A stretch of 64,000 nucleotides of DNA from Halobacteriovorax sp. GB3 (lineage in GTDB: Bacteria; Bdellovibrionota; Bacteriovoracia; Bacteriovoracales; Bacteriovoracaceae), in NCBI RefSeq assembly GCF_028649655.1, contig NZ_JAQSLN010000001.1, positions 806,001-870,000 on the forward strand. The letters run 5' to 3'. A program made the translations under genes and the position numbers. How positions within the stretch are numbered: position 1 is the first letter of the stretch; each line of letters opens with the position of its first letter. A model generated the notes under the pieces. The model was not told the origin of the DNA and did no database searches. It was given only the letters and a program-made list of their open reading frames with translations. Below are positions 53,453-61,928 of the stretch, one piece after another.

Positions 53453-54373
53453 ATGGACGTTAAAATCGCCGAATTAAAGGACGGAGAGCTCGCAAGGAAA
53501 ATTGTTGAAGAGCTAAGAAATCAGTCAGTTAGCGCCTCTTGTCAGCGTGAAATCATTCCTGATCACGGTGAAATTTTTGGTCTTTATATTGCTAATGAGA
53601 GCGATAGAGAAAGGGCCATTGAAGTCTTTTGTCTGATGACAGGACTTGGCAGTCCAAGACCTAAGGAAATGCCAAAAGAGTGGCTTGCTATGCGCTCTCT
53701 TTCAATGGGTCCAGTGACTCTTGTCGTTTTGGTCCTTTGTGCAGTGGTATTCTTTAGCTGGAAGGTCATGGGCAGTGAAAATGTGTATCGACTTTTTCTC
53801 ATAACAAATCTTCAAAATGCAGGTTTATTGGAAATTACCAATGGTGAATTCTGGCGCCTTGTAACTCCAAGTTTTCTGCATTTTGGATGGATGCACGTTA
53901 TCTTCAACCTTCTTTGGTGGAAAGATCTTGGAAAGGTTGTGGAGAGCACTAAGGGCCCACTGTATCTTGTTCTCTTTGTCATTCTCATTTCACTTGGCTC
54001 CAACCTTGGGCAATACTATATTAGTGGCCCTCTCTTTGGAGGACTGTCAGGTGTCGTTTATGCTCTTTTAGGACGTCTTTGGGTTCAAAGACTTATAGAT
54101 GATAAATTTGAATTTGGTCTTCCCAAGCAAGATGCTATCTTGATGATCGCCTGGTTCTTTTTAGGTCTTCTCAATATTATGGATATGAGGATGGCAAATA
54201 TGGCCCATGCCATGGGACTGACTCTAGGAATGCTCTCTTATCTTCTTGTTCCAGAGTGTTTTAAGCTTTTAAAAAGCTATGCAAAATTAAAGCTTTACGG
54301 TGCATTGTTGAGCTTTGCACTGCTTATTCCGGTGATCACATATTTTGTTGAACTCTTTCATGGTAGAAATTAG
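53453..54373 (+). CDS. Rhomboid-family intramembrane serine protease
   Basis: This protein of about 306 residues has an N-terminal cytoplasmic domain (about 1-75) similar to that of GlpG, followed by a six-helix rhomboid core. The catalytic dyad is visible: Ser199 in GGLSG and His252 in MAHAMG. The loop-1 motif GEFWRLVTPSFLHFGWMH and the HVIFN helix are typical (quoted in part). It cuts membrane proteins within or near the bilayer. I prefer ATG 53453 to ATG 53447, since GGAAGGA abuts the first but is 6 nt from the second. Confidence 0.94.
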   Translation: MDVKIAELKDGELARKIVEELRNQSVSASCQREIIPDHGEIFGLYIANESDRERAIEVFCLMTGLGSPRPKEMPKEWLAMRSLSMGPVTLVVLVLCAVVFFSWKVMGSENVYRLFLITNLQNAGLLEITNGEFWRLVTPSFLHFGWMHVIFNLLWWKDLGKVVESTKGPLYLVLFVILISLGSNLGQYYISGPLFGGLSGVVYALLGRLWVQRLIDDKFEFGLPKQDAILMIAWFFLGLLNIMDMRMANMAHAMGLTLGMLSYLLVPECFKLLKSYAKLKLYGALLSFALLIPVITYFVELFHGRN

Positions 54374-54453
54374 CTGGTTTTTGTTTTTTGCGTGACTCAA
54401 AGCTTCAATGTTGTTAGAAGTGGGCCTTAGAAAAGATAAAACTTGAGGTCTTG

Positions 54454-54831
54454 ATGAAAAAGCTAACAACAGCTCTGTTATTTCTATTGTGTTCAACTGC
54501 TTTTGGACAAACGATACTAGATAAGTGCTACCAAGCATCTTATGCTACAAATTACGTCTACGAAGACACTTTCAAGGTAATTATTGATACAAATTCTGAA
54601 GACTATTCTCTTCACTCTGAAAATAAACTTTGGAAACTTCTTTCTAACTCTGTTGTTAAGAAGCTTACTCTGCCTGAGGGAATTAGTGCAGGTCAAAGTT
54701 TAGAGGGCAAAGGCAAGATCATTGCTTCGTTAAAAGTTGATGTGGCCAAGTGGAATTACTCTAGTAATCTTCTCGAAGTTCTTGGGCAAATTAGCTTTGT
54801 ACGAGTGGATTGTAAGTATAAAATTAAATAA
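54454..54831 (+). CDS. Small exported protein of unknown function
   Basis: This 125-residue protein starts at ATG 54454 (GAGG 5 nt upstream) with a signal peptide ending at TAFG (MKKLTTALLFLLCSTAFG). The mature part is about 107 residues, mostly beta-like, with two Cys (DKCYQ near the start and DCKYKI at the end) that could join the termini. It is followed by a strong terminator. Unknown family. Confidence 0.75.
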   Translation: MKKLTTALLFLLCSTAFGQTILDKCYQASYATNYVYEDTFKVIIDTNSEDYSLHSENKLWKLLSNSVVKKLTLPEGISAGQSLEGKGKIIASLKVDVAKWNYSSNLLEVLGQISFVRVDCKYKIK

Positions 54832-54837
54832 TTCGAG

Positions 54838-54866
54838 GGCCCTTTTTAAGGGCCTTTTTCTTTTTC
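54838..54866 (+). terminator. Intrinsic terminator after the small exported gene
   Basis: GGCCCTT and AAGGGCC pair with a short T loop, followed by TTTTTCTTTTT. It starts 6 nt after the stop. Confidence 0.88.
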
Positions 54867-54924
54867 TCGTCTTCACTCCCTCTCTTTCACCTCTACTATT
54901 TCGCACTGTAAACAAATTGTCGGC

Positions 54925-54941
54925 CGTCTAAAAAATGGACG
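54925..54941. promoter_or_regulatory. Possible activator dyad upstream of the sigma-54 promoter
   Basis: CGTCTA and TGGACG form a near-perfect dyad (5 of 6) with a 5-nt spacer, about 76 bp upstream of the inferred start. This is a plausible distance for an enhancer-binding protein. Confidence 0.25.
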
Positions 54942-54982
54942 ATTATCCTATAGTAACTACTCAAATTTATTGGACCTTTGGC

Positions 54983-54998
54983 CGGCACTCTCTTTGCA
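54983..54998 (+). promoter_or_regulatory. Sigma-54-type promoter
   Basis: CGGCAC-N5-TTGCA matches the -24/-12 consensus TGGCAC-N5-TTGCA at all but one position, with the GG and GC pairs 12 bp apart. The transcript should begin near 55009. Confidence 0.65.
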
Positions 54999-55040
54999 TT
55001 CTTATAGGGCGTACCTATGAATGATGAAACTGGAGGCCCA

Positions 55041-56369
55041 ATGAGTTCACTTCCTCACTTTGAAAGAAGTCACAATTCACTACTAGAAGTTAACCAACTC
55101 ATTAATCAGCGAGACTTACCAAATGCTGAAACATTATTAGAACAATTAAAAAGGATCGCACCTTCAGACAGACGATTTAAAGAACAACTGAGAAGTAAAA
55201 TTCACTTCTTTAAAGGTGAACTTGATCGTTGTATTCATCTTCTTGATAAAGCAATGAATAATCATGGTGAGCATGTTGGTCTTCTTTGTGATATGGCCTA
55301 TGCCCAGTATTTGAAAAAAGATTATTTTGAATTTGAAGAAACTGTCGCACGACTAGAGCAAGAATATAGAGACAATTATCTCGACTTTGGTCCTGAAACA
55401 CTTATTGAGACGACAATTCGTCTAGGACATTTTTTTGAAGAGCTTGGAAACATTGAAAAGGCCATGAAGTTACATGAAAGAGTTTTAGAAGACCTTCATG
55501 ATCTCGATGATGGAGCCTTCTATCGTCCTCATATTTTAGCGCAAGTTTTGCGTATTCAAGTTTCCTTTTCCCAGTTAGATCATGCAAGAGAGAATCTTCA
55601 ATCTCTTCGTCGACTCATTCGCGGTGATCAAGATATTAAAAGAGATGCAGAAATCCAGCGCTCACTTGTTGTTGCCATCGATGCTCTCGAAAATAAAGAT
55701 GAGGCCATTCGCTATCTAGGCGAACTTCAGTTAAATGAAGATGAAAAGCGAAAAATTGCAATTGAACTAATCGAAGCAAGACTTCGACGAGGAGAGATTG
55801 TTCATAAAGATCTATCAAAAACTATTGAGAACTCTCAGTTTGAATTTGAGAAATCTCTAGTGAAAATCATTAATGGCGAAAGTGTACTCTTTGCTAGAAT
55901 TAGTAAAGACCTTCCTCTTGCTCAAATTTTAAAGCTCATGACCATTTCTATTCAACGCTCTAATGGGACAAGTGTTCTCATGGGTCAATTTGAATTTTTA
56001 ATGGAAACGCTAAGAGCAAAAGATCGTGCTTATTGGCAAGCTCTTGTGGTTCTCGATGACAATGAAAAACACATTGTTGAAATCGATAGAAGCAATAGCA
56101 AAATTGCTCACAAAGGGATGATCTTAGATTTCAAGAGAAGACCACTGATGAAAATCCTCTTTTCTCTTTTTAAAGATGAAAGTACCAGGTCCGTTGATGA
56201 ATTGATCCTAGCATTTTATGAAGTTGAATATTCTAGTGCTCACGAAAAGAGATTAAAAACAGCGATTAAGAAAATGAATCAAGATCTTTATAAGGCACTT
56301 TTAATCAATGAATTTTTTATTCTTGATTCTAAAGAATTAAAAATGAATGAAAGTATTTTATTAAAGTAG
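55041..56369 (+). CDS. TPR protein with possible winged-helix C-terminal domain
   Basis: This 442-residue cytoplasmic protein has TPR-like helices from about 15 to 250 (NAETLLEQLKRIAPSDRRF, GNIEKAMKLHERVLEDLHD). The last 90 residues (RRPLMKILFSLFKD, KRLKTAIKKMNQDLYKAL) resemble an OmpR/SARP-type winged helix. I set the start at ATG 55041 (GGAGG just upstream) instead of ATG 55017, because the sigma-54 start near 55009 would leave the first ATG with almost no leader or ribosome site. It is the first gene of a two-gene unit. It may be a transcription regulator that senses by TPR contacts, but the DNA-binding call is tentative. Confidence 0.8.
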   Translation: MSSLPHFERSHNSLLEVNQLINQRDLPNAETLLEQLKRIAPSDRRFKEQLRSKIHFFKGELDRCIHLLDKAMNNHGEHVGLLCDMAYAQYLKKDYFEFEETVARLEQEYRDNYLDFGPETLIETTIRLGHFFEELGNIEKAMKLHERVLEDLHDLDDGAFYRPHILAQVLRIQVSFSQLDHARENLQSLRRLIRGDQDIKRDAEIQRSLVVAIDALENKDEAIRYLGELQLNEDEKRKIAIELIEARLRRGEIVHKDLSKTIENSQFEFEKSLVKIINGESVLFARISKDLPLAQILKLMTISIQRSNGTSVLMGQFEFLMETLRAKDRAYWQALVVLDDNEKHIVEIDRSNSKIAHKGMILDFKRRPLMKILFSLFKDESTRSVDELILAFYEVEYSSAHEKRLKTAIKKMNQDLYKALLINEFFILDSKELKMNESILLK

Positions 56370-56378
56370 GAAACAAAA

Positions 56379-56996
56379 ATGAAAATAGTAGTACTAACAT
56401 TTGCCATTGTCTTTAACCTTGGGGCCCAGGCCGGAGTTTTAGATTCCGTTAAAGACTATTATGTCGAAAAGACGGGAAGCCCTCTTGAAAAAGTCGCTCG
56501 TGGTCTGGTTGCACCAAGTACTGCTTGTCTAGATTATATGGAAGCGCGTGGCTTCGAGCAAAATGATGACCTTTTTGATGCTTGTCTTGATCTTAATACT
56601 ACTGAGAACTTTGAGTGTGCCTATCGTTTGTTGAGTAGTACAAGTGTTCGTTCCGGCGCTCTAAAGGCTTGCTCTGGAGTTGAAAGTCGTTATGCGCTCA
56701 ATTTACAGGCGCAATTTATGAGAAAATATAATAGCACTCCTTTTTATACGGCGATCATTGCTTTTGGTGCTGTTGATAATGAGAGGGAGTATACTTGTAT
56801 GAATAATTATTTTAGAAAAGATCGTTTCCAAATTAGTGAAGTCGAATCAAAGTGTTTAGAAGAGGAACCCTCTGTTCTCGATCAAAGAGAGTACGATATC
56901 ATGGGCCATGTTCTTCAGCCTAGAACGGCAACTCGCTCAGTTAGTGAGACGGGAAGAACGCTTATGGAATCGATAAAAGACGTATTTAATTTTTAA
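56379..56996 (+). CDS. Exported Cys-containing protein in the sigma-54 unit
   Basis: This 205-residue protein has a signal peptide (MKIVVLTFAIVFNLGAQAG) and a mature part with six Cys, most in pairs that could be disulfides (ACLDYMEARG, DACLDLNTTENFECAY). It begins 9 nt after the TPR gene with a good ribosome site (AGGAAACAAAA), so both share the sigma-54 promoter. Unknown family. Confidence 0.78.
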   Translation: MKIVVLTFAIVFNLGAQAGVLDSVKDYYVEKTGSPLEKVARGLVAPSTACLDYMEARGFEQNDDLFDACLDLNTTENFECAYRLLSSTSVRSGALKACSGVESRYALNLQAQFMRKYNSTPFYTAIIAFGAVDNEREYTCMNNYFRKDRFQISEVESKCLEEEPSVLDQREYDIMGHVLQPRTATRSVSETGRTLMESIKDVFNF

Positions 56997-57001
56997 AACA
57001 A

Positions 57002-57027
57002 AAGGCCCTTATAAGAGGGCCTTTTTT
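57002..57027. terminator. Bidirectional terminator between the sigma-54 unit and the peroxidase gene
   Basis: AAGGCCC and GGGCCTT pair over TTATAAGA. On the plus strand TTTTTT follows; on the minus strand TTTTGTTTT follows. It serves both convergent units. Confidence 0.86.
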
Positions 57028-57030
57028 ATT

Positions 57031-58350
57031 TTACCACGGACGATAGAATGTTGGCTTTTTCTGAGTGAGTGATTTTTCTAAAAATTCTAATAAATCACTT
57101 TTTTCTTCTGGAGTTAAAAAGAGCGGAGGCCAGACGAATTCATCGAGGTTCTCAAACATAGAGATGACTTCCTCTCTTACAAAAACTCTCTCAATATCAC
57201 CTTGATAGCTATAGCGAAATTTTCGGTTAATATTACTTGTCGAGTAATGCATGAATGAGTGGCGAACATGATCATAGTGATCGATAACTTCACTTAAGTA
57301 GACAAAGGCACCATTGTGCATATAGGGAGCTGTTAGAGCAACGTTACGAAGGGCCGGAACTTTAAATTTGAATTTGTCCTCTTGGCTCTTTGTGACATAG
57401 TAGCGGCCATAGTCTTGTTTATTGGCGCTCTTTCCTGGTCCAATAGGTGGGATGGCAATATTTTTAAATTCAAAATTTGATAGGTGAGGACCATTGTGGC
57501 ACTCTGCACATCGAGCTCTCTCACTAAAAATAATTGCCCCACGTTTTTGTTTGTCGCTAAGAGCACTTTTTTGTCCACGTAGATAACGATCCCATGGTGT
57601 GTCGTTAATGACAAAGGCATGTTTTTCAAAAGCATAGATCGCTTCGGCAACATGACCAATATTGATTTCTTCAACTTTTGTATCAGGAAAGGCCTTTTCA
57701 AACATTTTTTGGTAGAAACTTGCACTTGGTCCATAGAGAAGTCTTTCCACTAGGGCCTGCCATTTTTGCTCATCTGTTTTGAGATCGGCTATAGGGTTAG
57801 AGCCAGGCTTTCCAAGCATTTCTTCATGGGAGAGAATTGGAAAGAGGGCCTGTGCTGAGTTGGCGTGTGTGAGGGCCATTTTAATTTTATTTTCTATTGG
57901 ATCTTTTCCACTGATATTCGCATTCGGCGTTTCGAAGAAGTCTTCACTTTCATTGTAAGAGACTCTACCATCCCAAAACATGAAGGCCTGTTCGTCAAAA
58001 CCAACATTGAAAAGATGGGGAGCATTTCGTGGAAGAATTTCTCCATCAGATTTTACGCGAACTTTTCCATTGAAAGTAAGTCCAACACCAAGGGAGAGTG
58101 GAAGGCCATCACCTAGTCCCTCACTTACCGCGTGGCAAGTGGCGCAGTTGATATTGTGATTTCCTGAAAGGGCATTTTCAAAAAAGAGTGCTGCTCCAAG
58201 TTTCACTTCCCCCTCTGTTGATTCAGCTGGATCACCTAGGGCCTGATAATTAAATTTCTCAATATAATTTTGAAGTTCAAGATCGAGGTCGCTGGCCTGG
58301 ATGTTTAGAGAGATGAGAGAAAAGAAAACTAAAAGAAATGAACCGTTCAT
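57031..58350 (-). CDS. Di-heme cytochrome c peroxidase / MauG family
   Basis: This 439-residue periplasmic protein has a signal peptide (cleavage near LNIQA, 19) and two c-type haem sites, CATCH (Cys69-His73) and CAECH (Cys281-His285). PRNAPHLFNVGF and ALRNVALTAPYMHNGAF are family signatures (quoted in part). Members reduce H2O2 with electrons from small cytochromes or, as MauG, make protein cofactors. No cytochrome partner gene lies next to it. It is 93 nt downstream of argS and its leader holds a 15-bp inverted repeat. Confidence 0.92.
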   Translation of the reverse strand: MNGSFLLVFFSLISLNIQASDLDLELQNYIEKFNYQALGDPAESTEGEVKLGAALFFENALSGNHNINCATCHAVSEGLGDGLPLSLGVGLTFNGKVRVKSDGEILPRNAPHLFNVGFDEQAFMFWDGRVSYNESEDFFETPNANISGKDPIENKIKMALTHANSAQALFPILSHEEMLGKPGSNPIADLKTDEQKWQALVERLLYGPSASFYQKMFEKAFPDTKVEEINIGHVAEAIYAFEKHAFVINDTPWDRYLRGQKSALSDKQKRGAIIFSERARCAECHNGPHLSNFEFKNIAIPPIGPGKSANKQDYGRYYVTKSQEDKFKFKVPALRNVALTAPYMHNGAFVYLSEVIDHYDHVRHSFMHYSTSNINRKFRYSYQGDIERVFVREEVISMFENLDEFVWPPLFLTPEEKSDLLEFLEKSLTQKKPTFYRPW

Positions 58351-58359
58351 CAGAATCCT

Positions 58360-58407
58360 CTTGTGTTCCTCTTAATAAGTGGTGTGTGTAAGTAAGAGGA
58401 ACACAAG
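58360..58407 (-). other. Perfect 15-bp inverted repeat in the [16 protein letters not shown]
   Basis: CTTGTGTTCCTCTTA (58360-58374) and TAAGAGGAACACAAG (58393-58407) are perfect complements with an 18-nt loop. The hairpin ends right next to the ribosome site AGGA (58356-58359) of the peroxidase. No U-tract follows in either direction, so it is not a standard terminator. Confidence 0.75.
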
Positions 58408-58443
58408 ATAATTAAGTTGGTTTGAAGTGTCAAACTATTGTTG

Positions 58444-60204
58444 CTACATTCTACTTGGAGATTGAATCCCAAGGATAGAAAGACCCATTTCAATTGTTGA
58501 AGCAACGGCCTTTGAAAGGGCGAGCCTTGCAACTTTTATCTGCTGATCTTCTTCTTTGTTTATTGGGCACTCAGCGTAGAAGCTATTATAGAGCTTCCCA
58601 AGTTCAAAAAGGTAGCTTGTTAGATGAATTGTTTTATTCTGTTCATGACATTTTAAAGCGATATCATTAAATGACTGAAGCTTTAAAAGTAGGGCAACTT
58701 CTTGGTCTTTAGAAAGTTTATTCCAAGCGATATCTTCAGGGATTTCTAGATCAATCTTTTTAACAAGTGAATTGACCCTAGCATAAACATATTGAAGATA
58801 AGGACCTGTGTCGCCATCAAGTTTAAGCCATTCTTGCATATCAAAAACAATTTTTCTGTTATTATCTACACGAATCATTCCATATTTAATGGCACCGTTG
58901 GCGATAATTTTAGCCGTTGATTCGATCTCTTCATCTGACCAATCTCCGCGGTAGCTTTCGAGATAATTCTCTTTGATTGTCGATTCCATTTTAGAAATGA
59001 GCTCCATGAGTGGAACGATATTTCCCTTTCTCGAACTCATGGCCCCATCTGGCAGTTCAACAACATCGTAAGGGAGATGATAGCAGTCTTTGGCCTCTTC
59101 AAAGCCAATTTTCTCTAGAACTTTAAAAACTTGTTTGAAGTGAAAGCTCTGGCGATCATCAACGATATAGATATTTTTCTTGATTCCAAATTCAGTAAAT
59201 TTCTTAATGGCCAGCTCTACGTCTTTTGTCGAATAGAGTCCGTTACCATCGGATTTAATGAGAATACAAAATCCAAGTTTCTCTTCACTCAGATCCATTC
59301 CAATGGCACCATCGTCTTTTGTGAGATGACCCTCTTCATACAATCTTTTGGCCGTTTGAAGGGAAGGGCGATCCACTTCCGATTCAAAAAACCAGCGATC
59401 AAAATCAACATCTGCCCAAGAGTAAGCTTGATTCATAAGTTCAAGAGACCATTTCTTTGTCTCTTGCCAAAGATCAAAGTATTCACCACTTTCAGCCTCA
59501 AGCTCTTTTAAAATGGCCGTGAGCTCAGCTCTATTTTGATCTTCTTTATCTGTCCCTTTCTCATCTTCAAGTAGAAGGTTGGCCGTGGAATAAATCTTAC
59601 CTAACCATGCCCCCTTATTTTCAGATGGGATATCCTCTTGTTTAACGTGTTTTTTTAGATACCAAAGACATTTTGCAACGTGTGTCCCAGAATCTCCTGG
59701 GTAGGTTGTGGCGATAACTTCTTGGTTACAATAGCGCTTAATACGAACAAGGGCATTTCCAAGACAGAGGTTTCTCATATGTCCTACGTGAAGCTCTTTG
59801 TGTGTATTGGGTTGCGAGTATTCAATCATCGTTTTAGGACGCTCATCAGTGAGATCTTTTTTAAAGAATTCTCCCGAGAGAATATCTTTTACGACAAGAG
59901 CACCAAAGGCTTCATTTGATAATTTAAAATTGAGATATGGCCCTGTTGGATTCACAGCTTCAATAAAAGTTGAAGTCTCTATTTTTGCCGCAATTTCCCC
60001 TGAAATTTGTGGCGGACCTTTTTTAAGGGCCTTTGCTAATGGAAAACATGGAAAGGCAAATTGTCCCATTTTTAAGTTCGGCGGAATCGAAATGAGATCA
60101 TAAACTTTCTGTTGAGTCAGTCCGTGTTCAGGGTAGAGTTCTTCCAGTGCGTTAAAAATCTTTTCGCTAACGAGATTTAAAAGTGGGTTATGTAAAATGG
60201 CCAT
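58444..60204 (-). CDS. argS: Arginyl-tRNA synthetase
   Basis: This 586-residue class I synthetase charges tRNA(Arg). It has an N-terminal Add-1-like domain, the HIGH motif as HVGHMRN, PGDSGTH in the active site and a KMSKS-position loop as MSSRKGN (arginyl enzymes often lack the standard KMSKS). The C-terminal DALR anticodon domain contains YVYARVNSL. The length fits the family. It stands alone upstream of the peroxidase. Confidence 0.96.
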   Translation of the reverse strand: MAILHNPLLNLVSEKIFNALEELYPEHGLTQQKVYDLISIPPNLKMGQFAFPCFPLAKALKKGPPQISGEIAAKIETSTFIEAVNPTGPYLNFKLSNEAFGALVVKDILSGEFFKKDLTDERPKTMIEYSQPNTHKELHVGHMRNLCLGNALVRIKRYCNQEVIATTYPGDSGTHVAKCLWYLKKHVKQEDIPSENKGAWLGKIYSTANLLLEDEKGTDKEDQNRAELTAILKELEAESGEYFDLWQETKKWSLELMNQAYSWADVDFDRWFFESEVDRPSLQTAKRLYEEGHLTKDDGAIGMDLSEEKLGFCILIKSDGNGLYSTKDVELAIKKFTEFGIKKNIYIVDDRQSFHFKQVFKVLEKIGFEEAKDCYHLPYDVVELPDGAMSSRKGNIVPLMELISKMESTIKENYLESYRGDWSDEEIESTAKIIANGAIKYGMIRVDNNRKIVFDMQEWLKLDGDTGPYLQYVYARVNSLVKKIDLEIPEDIAWNKLSKDQEVALLLKLQSFNDIALKCHEQNKTIHLTSYLFELGKLYNSFYAECPINKEEDQQIKVARLALSKAVASTIEMGLSILGIQSPSRM

Positions 60205-60293
60205 AATCTTCCTTAGTGTTTTTTCAAGGGGATTCTTTGATACAATAGGGGATAATATACTGAAAAACTTCGCTTCCGACTAGGGGTAAGTAC

Positions 60294-60698
60294 TTGCGAC
60301 TTTTAATTCTTACGGCCTTTCTTATCACTTTTCCATGTTTGTCTATCGAACAAAAGCACTCTCGTGACTCTAAAGAAAATAAGTATGAAACAAAAGAGCA
60401 GATTGATGCCTTTTTTCGCTTTGAAAATGAGCCAAAGATTTCGAGTGAGTATCGAAGAGGCCAATTTCTAATTTATGATTGTAAGAAAAAGAGCTTTATT
60501 TGTGTGGATAAAGATTCTTTTGAACTGTGCAAGTCAAAGAGATTGGAAATGAGAGAGCTTAAAAGCCGTCACTTGAGCTGTGCTCCGCTAAAAGACTTTA
60601 AAGATCAAAAGGTTTGCTTTGATAATCAACTCGACAATATCTATCGAGCGAGAATTAAAACATATTGTTATACGAGAAAAAAGAGACTCAATTTATAA
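60294..60698 (+). CDS. Small exported protein of unknown function, TTG start
   Basis: This 134-residue protein starts with TTG, 7 nt after AGGGG. The frame has a signal peptide (MRLLILTAFLITFPCLS). The mature part is charged, with six Cys (DCKKKSFICV, ELCKSKR, LSCAPL, VCFDNQL, TYCYTRK) that may pair. It overlaps the end of the convergent GNAT gene by 6 bp. No family recognised. Confidence 0.7.
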   Translation: MRLLILTAFLITFPCLSIEQKHSRDSKENKYETKEQIDAFFRFENEPKISSEYRRGQFLIYDCKKKSFICVDKDSFELCKSKRLEMRELKSRHLSCAPLKDFKDQKVCFDNQLDNIYRARIKTYCYTRKKRLNL

Positions 60699-61127
60699 GT
60701 TCTTATACATGAGGATGTGTTCACCAATATCTTCGACATTGAAAACTTCACCTGTTTTTTCAAAGCCTACTTGCTGGTAAAACCCTTGAGCACTTGTTCT
60801 CGCATCACACCAAACGAGATTACAAAAGTTCTGTTTAATTACTGGAAAGGCAACTTTAAGCAACTCACTTGAAAGTCCTTTTCCACGATGTTCTTCCAAA
60901 GTGGCCATTCCTCTTAGTTGGAATTGGTTCTCTTCTTCGAATGTGTCGTTTTTGTGGTAGAAAAATGAAGCGATACTGACAAGCTTTCCATCGACGAAGG
61001 CGCCGAGGTGAAATGTTTGTTCCTCTTCATCTCCTTCGAAAACACATTTTTCTAAAGGAAGGTGAGGAGCAAGCACTTGCTTGCGAATATTGTGAGTGTC
61101 ACTTGCGCTGATTCTTAAAACTTTCAA
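60693..61127 (-). CDS. GNAT-family N-acetyltransferase
   Basis: This protein of about 144 residues has the GNAT fold: motif A LRGMATLEEHRGKGLSSELL (R-G-x-G pattern for acetyl-CoA), a strand LVWCDARTSAQGFYQQVGF in the motif B position (quoted in part) and GAFVDGKLVSIASFF before. The substrate is unknown. No ATG is available. TTG 61127 has AGGA 5 nt upstream and is preferred; TTG 61181 lies in an inverted repeat. Confidence 0.82.
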   Translation of the reverse strand: MKVLRISASDTHNIRKQVLAPHLPLEKCVFEGDEEEQTFHLGAFVDGKLVSIASFFYHKNDTFEEENQFQLRGMATLEEHRGKGLSSELLKVAFPVIKQNFCNLVWCDARTSAQGFYQQVGFEKTGEVFNVEDIGEHILMYKNL

Positions 61128-61160
61128 ACTTATCCTATGGTCAATTGCTTTGTTGGTGCG

Positions 61161-61182
61161 ATTGATCGTAGTACCGATCAAT
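61161..61182. promoter_or_regulatory. 8-bp inverted repeat upstream of the GNAT gene
   Basis: ATTGATCG (61161-61168) and CGATCAAT (61175-61182) are perfect complements with a 6-bp centre. It lies 34 nt upstream of the chosen start, so it may be an operator. Confidence 0.45.
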
Positions 61183-61233
61183 TCGAAGCATTGATGTTTT
61201 ATAGTTCATGCTTGGCCATATTACAAGTTATGA

Positions 61234-61842
61234 TTAAATTAACCTCGAGATTCGAAAGAGGATCTCCATCGACTTCTCAGAGAGTGTGTTAGCAAATAAT
61301 TCAAAAACCATATTGGGAATTCCCGTGTGCTTTCCCTTCCATTTTGCTTCACTATAAAAGAGACAGCGATTGTGAGGGCCTTGATAAACGTGTATGGTTC
61401 CTTTGAGTTCTTTTAAGAACCCTTTGTCAAAGCTAAAGGGGTAGCTGCCTTTTTTGGTAATTCTTGGGATTTTAAAATCGAGAATCATGTTGAAGGGCAG
61501 TATCGCCGATTGCATGAAAAAACGAACTCGATTTGTTTTTTCGCTATATTGGCTTTTTTTAATGAAGTCGAGATACTCGTGATAATTTTCGTATTGGGAG
61601 AGTTTTGCCAGTGCAGTGTGGCATGAGTTTGGGTGTAGACCTGAAATGGAAAAGTCTAACTCTTGTAAACGATTTCCTTTTTCTTCAATAGTTCTTATTG
61701 TTGTCTTTCGATAGATTTGCCCATTTTTGATGCGCGTCACAATGCTGTCTTTAAAAGGAAGTTTATTGAGTTCAGAAGCCAAAATGTTGGAATTAAACAA
61801 AATAACTATAAAAAAGCTCGTAATATTAGTCAGATAACGCAT
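61234..61842 (-). CDS. Exported START/SRPBCC-like protein
   Basis: This 202-residue protein has a signal peptide (MRYLTNITSFFIVILFNSNILA). The body resembles SRPBCC/START-type proteins: ALAKLSQYENYHEYLDFIK, a strand FFMQSAILPFNMILDFKIP and the end GIPNMVFELFANTLS. It may bind or carry a lipid at the envelope. It is distantly like the START-like protein at 10594. The assignment is by pattern. Confidence 0.5.
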   Translation of the reverse strand: MRYLTNITSFFIVILFNSNILASELNKLPFKDSIVTRIKNGQIYRKTTIRTIEEKGNRLQELDFSISGLHPNSCHTALAKLSQYENYHEYLDFIKKSQYSEKTNRVRFFMQSAILPFNMILDFKIPRITKKGSYPFSFDKGFLKELKGTIHVYQGPHNRCLFYSEAKWKGKHTGIPNMVFELFANTLSEKSMEILFRISRLI

Positions 61843-61928
61843 TGTCTCTTTTCACTACCTTTATGGCCTAATACCATGGATGTTACAAAAGGATTTTAGC
61901 TTAAACTCGCCAAGAGGGGAATGCACGG

